A stretch of DNA of 64,000 nucleotides from Pelagibacterales bacterium SAG-MED15 (lineage in GTDB: Bacteria; Pseudomonadota; Alphaproteobacteria; Pelagibacterales; Pelagibacteraceae): the NCBI GenBank assembly GCA_014654065.1, contig JACWDM010000003.1:124001-188000 (forward strand). The letters are read 5' to 3'. Both the position numbers and the translations under genes were made by a program. Shown here in pieces: positions 1-8,290 of this stretch. Each line of letters opens with the position of its first letter. The first letter of the stretch is position 1. The notes beneath the pieces are model-generated. The model was given only the letters and a program-made list of their open reading frames with translations, was not told where the DNA came from and did no database searches.

Positions 1-981
1 TTTAATCTTATCTTTTAATGTACAAACAGCTAAAGCGAATCTTAACGATCTGTTCCACTTCAATACTTTTTCATAATTTTCAAAAACTATATAAGCTGGA
101 CTTAATTTGTTAGGGTTTTCGACGATATCGAGATCGGGTGTAATAATACCTACTTTTAGATTTTCGTTATAGTCAACATTTAAATTTGATATATAATTCT
201 TAAAAAACTTAAGCTTTTTTTTATTTTTAATTTTTCTTGCAGAGCTATTTAAATATTTGTCTGGAATATTATCTTTCAGTTTTATTTTTACAAAACATGG
301 TTGATTTTTTTTCCATCCAATTTTACTTAAATAATTAGCTGCAGATGCAAAAGCATCTTCATTATTTTTTAATTCAATTATATTGTTTTGATTAAAATCT
401 ATAGCGTACCTATCAATTGTAGATGGCATAAACTGAAAAAAACCAAATGCACCAGCCCAAGAACCAAATAAAATTTCATGATTAATTATTTTTTTTTCAA
501 CTAAAGTTAAAACAGTCAATAACTCTTTAGTAAAAAATTCACTTCTTCTTCTGTCAAAACTTAATGTAGCTAATGATGAAATAATATCCATCTTACCAAC
601 ATAGGTACCATAATTAGTTTCAATACCCATAAGTGCTAGTAAAAGCTCTTTTTCTACTTTAAATTTTTGCTCAACATTATTTATCAACTTTTTGTTAGAT
701 TTATAAATTGTAATACCAGAATTAACTTTAGATTTATTTGACCTTTTAGATACATATGTTTTTGTATCTTCATAAAATTCTGGTTGATAACGATCGTACT
801 CAATAACTTTTGGTAAAAATTTGGCATCTTTCATTACAATGTTGAAAGTCTTTTCTGAAATTCCATTATTTAATGAATGCTTTTTAAATTCTACTAGCCA
901 TTCATTAAAACTAGGTTCATTTGAATATAAACTTGAAATATTGAAGAGGAAAATTGTAAAAATGATTTTAATTACTTTCAT
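1..981 (-). CDS. mltB: Lytic murein transglycosylase, MltB family (3' end outside window)
   Basis: Cleaves the glycan strands of peptidoglycan in the periplasm to give anhydromuropeptides. I translated it directly because it runs off the left edge; 327 codons are present and the C-terminus is missing. A hydrophobic signal sequence fills about residues 3-20. The family catalytic Glu is E121 in the motif MGIETNYG, followed by the SLT-type motif SWAGAFGFFQFMPST near residues 174-188, both typical of MltB. There is no obvious lipobox in the signal region, so it may be soluble, or anchored by the signal sequence. Its ATG lies inside the last codons of the upstream rarD-like gene (14 bp overlap), implying translational coupling. 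The enzyme family is secure; the natural substrate preference is inferred. Confidence 0.88.
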   Translation of the reverse strand, partial: MKVIKIIFTIFLFNISSLYSNEPSFNEWLVEFKKHSLNNGISEKTFNIVMKDAKFLPKVIEYDRYQPEFYEDTKTYVSKRSNKSKVNSGITIYKSNKKLINNVEQKFKVEKELLLALMGIETNYGTYVGKMDIISSLATLSFDRRRSEFFTKELLTVLTLVEKKIINHEILFGSWAGAFGFFQFMPSTIDRYAIDFNQNNIIELKNNEDAFASAANYLSKIGWKKNQPCFVKIKLKDNIPDKYLNSSARKIKNKKKLKFFKNYISNLNVDYNENLKVGIITPDLDIVENPNKLSPAYIVFENYEKVLKWNRSLRFALAVCTLKDKIK

Positions 982-1846
982 AAAGATCTTTTAAATAAAT
1001 AAATACAGCAATCCATATTAAAATAAAACTTATAAACTTATTAATAGAAAATGGCTCATTATAATAAAAAAAACCTAGCAAAAACTGACTTGTGGGCGTA
1101 ACAAAAAAAATTAAGCCAGAAGCTGCCATTGTTGTTTTTTCCAAACCTTTTATAAAAAGAAATAATGGTATTACAGTCATGAAACCACCCAATATTAAAA
1201 GCAATATATTATAAGGCTGTTGAAAGCTAAAATCATTATTTCCACTTTTAAAAATAAAGTAACAAACAATTAATGCTATTGGTAAAATAAAAAGACTCTC
1301 TATAAGTAATCCAACATCAGTATCGACATTAACCTTTTTTCTCAATAAGTTATAAAAACTCCAAAAAAAAGCAACGAGAAAACCAACAATAGGAAAAGAT
1401 TCAAAATTAAATAGTAAATATACAGATGAAACTATTACGATTAAAATTGAAATTTTCCTTTTAAAATTAAGTTTTTCTTTTAAAAACACATAACCCAAAA
1501 AAACATTTAGTATTGGAAAAATAAAATATCCATAACTAGCATCTATTATTTTGTTAATAGATATTGCGTAGATCCATGTTCCCCAATTTAAAAAAATTAA
1601 TACACCTGTAACAAGTAATATTAATAATTTTTTCTTTTGTTTTATAATACTCTTAAATACTTTTATTTTTTTAAAAATTATTGTTGTTAATAAAAGTATT
1701 AAACTTGTCCAAATTAATCTATGCAGGGTGACTTCCAATGCACCCATCATAGACACATACTTAAAAAAAATTGTACCTAAAACGCCCCACCATAAAGAAC
1801 CTATGGTTGCGTATAATATCCCTTTTTTAAATTGTGATTGATCCAT
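968..1846 (-). CDS. rarD: RarD-type EamA-family membrane transporter
   Basis: Inner-membrane protein of the drug/metabolite transporter superfamily, 292 aa, with about ten hydrophobic segments arranged as two EamA repeats. The N-terminal stretch KGILYATIGSLWWGVLG and the motif NWGTWIYAI near residue 90 match the RarD branch (named for chloramphenicol sensitivity in Pseudomonas); the transported substrate is not known for this family. It is the first gene of a probable two-gene minus-strand unit with the transglycosylase, which it overlaps by 14 bp. The ATG at 1846 begins a soluble MDQSQFKKG leader, as in homologues. Substrate cannot be predicted from sequence. Confidence 0.85.
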   Translation of the reverse strand: MDQSQFKKGILYATIGSLWWGVLGTIFFKYVSMMGALEVTLHRLIWTSLILLLTTIIFKKIKVFKSIIKQKKKLLILLVTGVLIFLNWGTWIYAISINKIIDASYGYFIFPILNVFLGYVFLKEKLNFKRKISILIVIVSSVYLLFNFESFPIVGFLVAFFWSFYNLLRKKVNVDTDVGLLIESLFILPIALIVCYFIFKSGNNDFSFQQPYNILLLILGGFMTVIPLFLFIKGLEKTTMAASGLIFFVTPTSQFLLGFFYYNEPFSINKFISFILIWIAVFIYLKDLYESN

Positions 1847-1993
1847 ATTAATAACCTATATTTTCAATATAAAGGTAAATTTGATGATGTTGAACTTTAT
1901 ATAACCTAGATATGTGTACATAGATAGTTTCTTTAACAATTAACTATATATTTAAGTTGAAATTTAAAATTATACTTATAAAAAAGTCTTCTT

Positions 1994-2083
1994 GGAGAGA
2001 TGGCTGAGCGGTTGAAAGCACCGGTCTTGAAAACCGGCAAAGGGGCAACTCTTTCCTGGGTTCGAATCCCAGTCTCTCCGCCA
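1994..2083 (+). tRNA. tRNA-Ser (anticodon UGA)
   Basis: Ninety-base class II tRNA with a long variable arm. The acceptor GGAGAGA (1994-2000) pairs with TCTCTCC (2073-2079), then discriminator G and an encoded CCA (2081-2083). The anticodon stem CCGGT/ACCGG encloses the loop CTTGAAA, giving anticodon TGA at 2028-2030. The T-loop GGTTCGAATCC is canonical. Confidence 0.97.
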
Positions 2084-2087
2084 CATA

Positions 2088-2345
2088 TTAATGTCTATGT
2101 TCTCTAAACATTTTATAAATTTTTTTATTTTGAGTATCATCTAAATCAATAGTTTTTCTATTAAATTTATATAAAGTATCATCATCTAGCTCTAATAACT
2201 CGAGTAACTCTTTAAGATTTTTAAGATCTAAATCATGGATGATTTTATTAACAAATGAAGTTAAAAGAATATCCATTTCTTTAGTACCTCGATAACTTGC
2301 TCTATAAATTATTTTTTTTTTTAATTGATCTATATTAATTTCCAT
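2088..2345 (-). CDS. sdhE: SdhE-type FAD assembly factor (DUF339)
   Basis: 85-aa cytosolic protein of the SdhE/Sdh5 family, which promotes covalent attachment of FAD to the succinate dehydrogenase flavoprotein. The signature RGTKEMD (residues 19-25, family motif RGxxE) is present, followed by the acidic helical core and the usual YKFNRKTID stretch. Length is typical (80-95 aa). It is divergent from recG, with only 24 bp between the start codons; this sdhE-recG pairing is a recurrent alphaproteobacterial arrangement and supports the call. The gene ends four bases from the tRNA-Ser 3' end, so the two converge with no separate terminator. Confidence 0.88.
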   Translation of the reverse strand: MEINIDQLKKKIIYRASYRGTKEMDILLTSFVNKIIHDLDLKNLKELLELLELDDDTLYKFNRKTIDLDDTQNKKIYKMFREHRH

Positions 2346-2369
2346 GAAGATTAATATATAGTACCAAAT

Positions 2370-4421
2370 ATGCCAAATATAAATAATTTTGAATATTTAT
2401 TAAAAGATATCTCTTTTATTAAGGGAATTGGTAGCAAAACTACTTCAATATTTAACAAAAAAAAAATATTTACTATTTTGGATTTATTATGGAAATTACC
2501 TTATTCTATCGATGATCTATCTCAAATTAAAAAAATATCAGAGCTGCATATTGGAAAAGTAGAAAGTATTAAAGTAAATGTAATTAAATATAACTTTCCA
2601 AGGAAAAGAAATCTTCCTAATAGAGTTATCTGTGAAGATGAAACAGGAAAAATAGAATGTGTTTTTTTTAACAGTTATGAAGGTTATATAAAAAAAATTT
2701 TACCCCTAAATAATAATGTTACAATAAGTGGAAAAGTTAGTTATTTTAGAAATACATATCAAATTACAAATCCATCACATGTATCGCATGATGAATCATT
2801 AATTTTAAAGAAACATAACAAGTATTCATTAACTGATGGATTAAATAACAAAGCATATAATAAAATTATGCAACAAGTTCTAAAAAATGTACCTGATTTA
2901 GAAGAATGGCATGATCCTGAAGTTTTGAAAAAATTTAATAATATTTCTTGGAAAAAATCTATTTTAAAATTACACGATCCAAAAAGCTCTAATAAAAAAA
3001 ATAGTAAATTTTTTAAAAGATTAGCCTTTGATGAAATTTTTTCAACTTTTTTAATATCATCGCGAATTAGAGATAAAATTAAAAAAGTTAAAAAAGAAAA
3101 GAAATTATTTGATTTGAGAAATCAAAAAAATATTGAAAAGAATATAAATTTCACATTAACTAATGAGCAAAACGATGCGCTGCATGATATTAATAATGAT
3201 TTAAAAAATAAGGATAAAATGTTTAGACTTCTACAAGGTGATGTTGGAAGTGGTAAAACAATAGTCGCTCTTTTATCTGCTCTTAATGTTATTAATTCTG
3301 GTTATCAGGTATGTTTCATGGCACCAACTGAAATTTTAGCACGACAGCACTATAATTTAGCAAAATCTATTTTTCCAAAAAATCAACAACTGTTTCTTTT
3401 AACCGGAACTACAGATTCAAAAGATAAAAAAAAAATTATTAATGAAATTAAAAATAAAAAAAATAATATAGTTTTCGGCACCCACGCATTATTCCAAAAA
3501 AAAATAATCTTTAAAAAACTTGGCTATATTGTAATTGATGAACAGCATAAATTTGGAGTTAAGCAAAGAAAAAAACTTTCTGATAAAGGAGGAAAGAATT
3601 GTGATATACTTTTAATGTCTGCAACACCAATACCAAGAACACTTATTATGTCTATATATGGTGATATGGATGTATCTTTAATCAAAAAAAAACCTAATAG
3701 TAGACTTCCCATTGTGACCTACAGCAAGCTAGACCAAAAAATGGATGAGGTAATTCAATATGTAAAAAAAGAAATAAATTTAAATAATCAAGTTTTTTGG
3801 GTTTGTCCGCTCATAGATGAGTCTAAAAAAGTAGATCAAGTTTCTGCAATACAAAAATATAATTTTTTAAAAAAAAAATTTCCTAATGATGTTGAATTAC
3901 TACACAGTAAGGTAGATGTTTTAGAAAAAGAAATAATTTTAAAAAAATTTTTAAATAAAGAATTTAAAATTTTAGTTTCTACTACAGTTATTGAGGTGGG
4001 TATAGATTTCCCAAATGCAAATTTAATTATAATTGAAAATGCAAATAAGTTTGGCCTTTCACAATTACATCAGCTCAGAGGAAGAGTGGGAAGAGGAACA
4101 AAACAAGGTGTGTGTATTTTGATATTTAAATCAGGTTTAAGTGAAAATGCAAAAAAAAGAATTAAAATATTAAAAAAAACAAATGATGGTTTTGAAATTT
4201 CTGAGGAAGATATGAAACTACGTGGTTATGGTGACGTACTCGGATTTAAACAAAGTGGTGTAAAAAATTTTAGATTAGCAGATCCTATTATTAACAAGGA
4301 CCTATTTGACTTAGCAGAGAATGAAATTAAAAAAGTTGAGCAAAGTAATTTTAGTTCTGATAGATATAAATACCTACTAAAATTGTATGATAGAGCCGAT
4401 ATAATTAATGATATTATTTAG
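2370..4421 (+). CDS. recG: ATP-dependent DNA helicase RecG
   Basis: Branch-migration helicase that reverses stalled forks and processes Holliday junctions. 683 aa, the usual RecG length. An N-terminal wedge/OB region covers about residues 1-180; helicase motif I GDVGSGKT is near 290, the DEQH Walker B box near 390, SATPIPRT near 417, and motif VI QLRGRVGRG near 570. The GYGDVLGFKQSG stretch close to the C-terminus matches the family end. It starts 24 bp from divergent sdhE, so both promoters must overlap in that gap. Its last 8 bp overlap the convergent DUF502 gene. Confidence 0.97.
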   Translation: MPNINNFEYLLKDISFIKGIGSKTTSIFNKKKIFTILDLLWKLPYSIDDLSQIKKISELHIGKVESIKVNVIKYNFPRKRNLPNRVICEDETGKIECVFFNSYEGYIKKILPLNNNVTISGKVSYFRNTYQITNPSHVSHDESLILKKHNKYSLTDGLNNKAYNKIMQQVLKNVPDLEEWHDPEVLKKFNNISWKKSILKLHDPKSSNKKNSKFFKRLAFDEIFSTFLISSRIRDKIKKVKKEKKLFDLRNQKNIEKNINFTLTNEQNDALHDINNDLKNKDKMFRLLQGDVGSGKTIVALLSALNVINSGYQVCFMAPTEILARQHYNLAKSIFPKNQQLFLLTGTTDSKDKKKIINEIKNKKNNIVFGTHALFQKKIIFKKLGYIVIDEQHKFGVKQRKKLSDKGGKNCDILLMSATPIPRTLIMSIYGDMDVSLIKKKPNSRLPIVTYSKLDQKMDEVIQYVKKEINLNNQVFWVCPLIDESKKVDQVSAIQKYNFLKKKFPNDVELLHSKVDVLEKEIILKKFLNKEFKILVSTTVIEVGIDFPNANLIIIENANKFGLSQLHQLRGRVGRGTKQGVCILIFKSGLSENAKKRIKILKKTNDGFEISEEDMKLRGYGDVLGFKQSGVKNFRLADPIINKDLFDLAENEIKKVEQSNFSSDRYKYLLKLYDRADIINDII

Positions 4422-5037
4422 TAGGTGGTGCTGATGTACCTGCCGAAACTATAAATTTGGAAGCCTCTTCAAAAGTCATGTCTAAATAAACTATTTCATC
4501 TTCAGGAAACATTAACAAAAAACCACTTGTAGGATTTGGTGTTGTTGGTAAAAAAACATTTATTAAATTTTTATTTGTTTTTGAAGATATTTCGGTTTCG
4601 TTTTTTTTCGTTGCAAACCCAACAGCCCATGTACCTTTTCTTGGATACTCAACAAGAACGACACTTCGTTTGCTATCATCTTTATTCGTAAAAGTTTCAG
4701 TCATTTGAGTAATAGCTGAATAAATTGTTCTTAAAATTGGTATTCTTTTAAATAAGTCATTAATTAATTGTAATAGCTTCTTTCCAATAAAAGAAAATGA
4801 AAGACCTCCCACTAAGGTTATTACTATTATTGATATCAAAATTTCTAATCCTGGTATTGAAAAAGGTAAATAATTGTTTGGATTTATTTCTTCTGGAATA
4901 ATTTTTGAAGAAATTTGAATTATAAACTTGGTTAAATAAAGTGTAATTCCAATTGGTATTAGCACTACAACACCTGTAAAAAAATAAGTTCTTAAGGAAG
5001 CTGAGATAGATCTTTTATTCTTATTTAACTTTGACAT
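4414..5037 (-). CDS. DUF502-family inner-membrane protein
   Basis: 207-aa protein with two strong membrane segments (about residues 17-38 and 58-80) and a soluble C-terminal half. The sequence between the helices and the GTWAVGFATKK, FLPTTPNPTSGFLLMFP and DMTFEEASKFIVSAG motifs are characteristic of the DUF502 family, whose function is unknown. In alphaproteobacteria this gene is often near recG, as here. It overlaps the recG 3' end by 8 bp on the opposite strand. No function should be assigned beyond a membrane-anchored protein. Confidence 0.88.
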   Translation of the reverse strand: MSKLNKNKRSISASLRTYFFTGVVVLIPIGITLYLTKFIIQISSKIIPEEINPNNYLPFSIPGLEILISIIVITLVGGLSFSFIGKKLLQLINDLFKRIPILRTIYSAITQMTETFTNKDDSKRSVVLVEYPRKGTWAVGFATKKNETEISSKTNKNLINVFLPTTPNPTSGFLLMFPEDEIVYLDMTFEEASKFIVSAGTSAPPTK

Positions 5038-5155
5038 AAATTACTAATAACTTGAGTAGACAACAAAACAAATAGCTAAAATGAATAAAAAGCCCAATAT
5101 TTTATTGTTTAAGTTCATAAATTCTATAATTATATTAATATAATAATTATAGGAA

Positions 5156-5983
5156 ATGAATAGAAGAAAATTTATACAATATGTAGGCTGTGGATGTGGT
5201 GGATTTATACTTAATTCTTGTGCGTCAGTTCCTATAACAGATCGTAAACAACTCCGAATCATACCTGAAGCAAAACTTAATGCTCAGGCATCACAGATTT
5301 ATGAAAAAATTAAAGAAAAAGAAAAACTGATAAAAACAGGTAATGATTTAAAACAAATTAAAGATATAGGTAGTAGAATGGAAGACTCTATCAGTGAATA
5401 TTTCTATCAAGCAAACTTAAACGACCCTACTACTAACTTTCAATGGGAGTATATTTTAATTGATAACAAAAAAATTAAAAATGCCTGGTGTATGCCTGGT
5501 GGAAAAATTGCTGTATATAGTGGCATGTTAGATATTACAAAAGATAAAAATGGATTAGCTGCTGTAATGGGGCATGAAATAGCACACGCTGTAGCTAAGC
5601 ATTCAGTAGAAAGAGCAAGTCGAGGTGTTATATTAAACACTACGGTGCAAATTACAGATATTCTTACTGGAGGTAAGTTAAGTAAGGTAAATAGAACTAC
5701 AGGCATGGATACTGTAGGTTTGCTTGCTAAATTAGGAATTATGAATCCATTTAGTAGAAAACAAGAAAGTGAAGCTGATTATCTTGGGTTAATTTTTTCT
5801 TCATTATCAGGATACGATATAAGAGAAACTACTAATATTTGGGAAAGGATGAAAGAAGCTAATAAAGGTAAGGCTCCTCCTGAATTTATGAGCACGCATC
5901 CCTCAGCAGATAACAGAATAATAAAAATTAATGAGTGGATTAATGAAATAACAATAGATTATCCACCAATTAAAATTTCTTAA
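5156..5983 (+). CDS. M48-family metalloprotease, probable Tat-type lipoprotein
   Basis: Zinc peptidase of the M48 family resembling the periplasmic LoiP/YcaL branch, which degrades misfolded envelope proteins. The active site HEIAH is near residues 139-143 and the third zinc ligand is in ESEADYLG near 205. The N-terminus MNRRKFIQ carries a twin arginine followed by a short hydrophobic stretch and LNSC, with Cys22 as a plausible lipidation site, so a Tat-exported lipoprotein is inferred; the h-region is short and Cys-rich. 275 aa is normal for the stand-alone protease. A purine-rich AGGAA lies just upstream of the ATG. Confidence 0.85.
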   Translation: MNRRKFIQYVGCGCGGFILNSCASVPITDRKQLRIIPEAKLNAQASQIYEKIKEKEKLIKTGNDLKQIKDIGSRMEDSISEYFYQANLNDPTTNFQWEYILIDNKKIKNAWCMPGGKIAVYSGMLDITKDKNGLAAVMGHEIAHAVAKHSVERASRGVILNTTVQITDILTGGKLSKVNRTTGMDTVGLLAKLGIMNPFSRKQESEADYLGLIFSSLSGYDIRETTNIWERMKEANKGKAPPEFMSTHPSADNRIIKINEWINEITIDYPPIKIS

Positions 5984-5996
5984 CATGAAAATTTAA

Positions 5997-6072
<76 letters not shown>

Positions 6073-6123
6073 AAAAACTGCTCTTATAATGTTTTTTTAA
6101 ATATAATCAACGAATAAAAAGTA

Positions 6124-7236
6124 TCACAAGATATCTATATAGCGATCATGAAACTCTAAAAATGTTCCTTTTTTAATACTATCTCTTATTGATTGCATTA
6201 ATTCCTGATAAAAATTGATATTATGGAGAGTAAGTATCATTGATGCTAAAATCTCATTAGTATTAAATAAATGATTTAAATAGTTTTTCGAATATTTATT
6301 TAGGTTAAATTTGTCACAATTTTTATCTAACGGTGTATTATCGTTTTGGAACTTTGAGTTTCTGATGTTAATTCTACCATCCCAAGTAAATACTAATCCA
6401 GTTCTACCAGATCTAGACGGCATAACACAATCAAACATATCTATACCGCGTTTAACTGCACCCAGAATATCAGAAGGTGTTCCGACCCCCATTAAATATC
6501 TTGGTTTATTAATTGGCATTAAATCTGTAATTCCATTTAAAACATCAAACATTTCAGTTTGAGTCTCACCCACAGCAAGACCTCCAACTGCATAGCCATC
6601 AAAATTAAGTTTCTCCAAATTCTTTAGTGACTCTCTTCTTAAGTCATTAAACAAACCGCCTTGAACAATACCAAATAAAGCTTTGTGTGGATTTGACCCA
6701 AACGCCTTTTTAGATCTTTCTGCCCAATAAGTTGATAATGTCATAGAAGTCTTAATTAAAGATTTGTCTTTAGTATTTTTAGGACATTCGTCAAGGACCA
6801 TAACAATGTCAGAGCCTAATCCTTTTTGTATTCTTATACTTTCTTCTGGACTGAGAATAAATTTTTTTCCATCTATGTGTGAATTGAATATAGCACCTTT
6901 TTCTTTATCAATTTTTGTCAACTTTGATAATGACATAACCTGAAAACCCCCAGAGTCAGTTAAAATAGGCATTGAACAGTTCATGAATTTATGTAATCCA
7001 CCAGCTGCAATTATTCTTTCTACACCAGGTCTAATCATTAAATGATAAGTGTTAGATAGAATTATTTCAGAACCAGTCTTAACAATATCATCAATAAATG
7101 TTGCTTTCACAGTAGCCTGTGTTCCAACAGGCATAAATGCAGGTGTATTTATGTTTCCTCTACTGGTTTCTATTAAACCAACTCTTGCGGATTTATCAGT
7201 TTTGAGAACATTAAAAGTAAAAGGTTTTAATGCCAT
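6124..7236 (-). CDS. tgt: tRNA-guanine transglycosylase with degenerate zinc site
   Basis: Exchanges guanine 34 of GUN-anticodon tRNAs for the queuosine precursor preQ1. 370 aa, normal length. Catalytic residues are present: D94 in LTDSGGFQVMS (general base) and nucleophile D269 in FDCVMPSRSGRTG. The C-terminal zinc site is altered: the family pattern CxCxxC plus a distant His reads C307-D-K309-F-N-L312 with H338 kept, so two of four ligands are gone. I checked the codons on the DNA (TGT GAC AAA TTT AAC CTA). Fold motifs around the site (NYL, NEIL, LHN) are kept, so this is a real substitution, not a frameshift. Last gene of the ssb-gyrA-coaD-ppi-tgt run. Confidence 0.95.
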   Translation of the reverse strand: MALKPFTFNVLKTDKSARVGLIETSRGNINTPAFMPVGTQATVKATFIDDIVKTGSEIILSNTYHLMIRPGVERIIAAGGLHKFMNCSMPILTDSGGFQVMSLSKLTKIDKEKGAIFNSHIDGKKFILSPEESIRIQKGLGSDIVMVLDECPKNTKDKSLIKTSMTLSTYWAERSKKAFGSNPHKALFGIVQGGLFNDLRRESLKNLEKLNFDGYAVGGLAVGETQTEMFDVLNGITDLMPINKPRYLMGVGTPSDILGAVKRGIDMFDCVMPSRSGRTGLVFTWDGRINIRNSKFQNDNTPLDKNCDKFNLNKYSKNYLNHLFNTNEILASMILTLHNINFYQELMQSIRDSIKKGTFLEFHDRYIDIL

Positions 7237-7248
7237 TAGACATACAAT

Positions 7249-7803
7249 CTATTTAGATTTAAAACTCAAAATTTTATCTGGATTTGAAACAGATCCATTT
7301 GGACCGTCTCCTTTTTTAATTTTTTCCACGAACTCCATACCTTTGGTTACTTTACCAAACACTGTATAATTTCTATCTAAATGTGATGCTGTTTCTAAAC
7401 ATATGAAAAATTGACTATTTGCACTGTCAGGATCTGATGACCTGGCCATTGATAAAACACCTTTTTCATGTGGTAAATTACTAAATTCAGCTTTAAGATC
7501 AGGATGATCAGAGCCACCCATACCAGCTCTATTTAAATCAAAATCTTTGTTGGAAGAATTACCAAATTTGACATCGCCAGTTTGAGCCATGAATCCATCA
7601 ATTACTCTGTGGAAAACAACGTTGTCATACATGCCTTCATTAGCTAACATTTTTATTCTTTCAACATGGTTAGGTGCAACATCTGGAAACAGTTGAATTT
7701 CAACATCGCCATCTTTTAATTTTAAAATCATAATATTCTCCTTTGCTATTAAGTTGTTATTTGTAAATAAAAAAAAAATTAAAAAAAGTAATATTTTACG
7801 CAT
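7249..7803 (-). CDS. Cyclophilin-type peptidyl-prolyl isomerase, exported
   Basis: Catalyses cis-trans isomerisation of proline peptide bonds. 184 aa, with an N-terminal signal peptide (KILLFLIFFLFTNNNLIA) pointing to a periplasmic location. The cyclophilin active site VVFHRVIDGFMAQTGD and the SANSQFFICLE motif are intact. Placed between coaD (8 bp overlap) and tgt (12 bp gap), so co-transcription is likely. Bacterial homologues are annotated ppiA or ppiB; the signal peptide favours the periplasmic form, but the sequence cannot settle the symbol. Confidence 0.93.
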   Translation of the reverse strand: MRKILLFLIFFLFTNNNLIAKENIMILKLKDGDVEIQLFPDVAPNHVERIKMLANEGMYDNVVFHRVIDGFMAQTGDVKFGNSSNKDFDLNRAGMGGSDHPDLKAEFSNLPHEKGVLSMARSSDPDSANSQFFICLETASHLDRNYTVFGKVTKGMEFVEKIKKGDGPNGSVSNPDKILSFKSK

Positions 7804-8290
7804 ATTTATCTTTCAAAGCATTAATAATACTTTTTGTTGTAAATTTTTTAACATCACCACCAAGTTCTATTATTTCCTTAACAAATCTAGATGAAATAAT
7901 TTGATTTTCTACATCAGACATTAAAAACATAGTCTCTATACTATTATTTAATTTTCTATTCATACCTGCTAATTGGAATTCATATTCAAAATCCGATACC
8001 GCCCGAAGTCCTCTTAAAATTATATTTGATTTCATTTTTAAACACAAATCAGTAGTTAAAGAATTAAAAGATATTACTTTTAATTTATTCTTGTTCATTT
8101 TTAAATCATTAAACAGTGCTTTTTTAACTAAGCTAATTCTCTCTTCTATACTAAATAAATAATTTTTATTACTGTTCTCTGATATAGCTATAATAATTGT
8201 ATCACCAATTTTTAAGGCTTTTTTTATTAAATCTATATGACCATAGGTTATTGGATCGAACGTACCTGGATATAGAATATTTTTTTTCAT
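7796..8290 (-). CDS. coaD: Phosphopantetheine adenylyltransferase
   Basis: Penultimate step of coenzyme A synthesis: 4'-phosphopantetheine + ATP to dephospho-CoA. 164 aa, standard length. The nucleotidyltransferase motif YPGTFDPITYGH (the T/HxGH signature) lies at the N-terminus; LRGLRAVSDFEYEFQLAGMN and the ISSRFVKE motif (family ISSTxVRE, here Arg for Thr) follow. The start ATG shares a base with the gyrA stop codon, so translation is coupled to gyrA. Confidence 0.95.
   Translation of the reverse strand: MKKNILYPGTFDPITYGHIDLIKKALKIGDTIIIAISENSNKNYLFSIEERISLVKKALFNDLKMNKNKLKVISFNSLTTDLCLKMKSNIILRGLRAVSDFEYEFQLAGMNRKLNNSIETMFLMSDVENQIISSRFVKEIIELGGDVKKFTTKSIINALKDKYA

Noticed and set aside
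5044..5118. 24-codon minus-strand frame encoding a hydrophobic peptide (MNLNNKILGFLF...)
   Set aside because: No ribosome site, no conserved context, and it is as likely a chance frame in AT-rich DNA just before the M48 gene. Kept out of the gene list.
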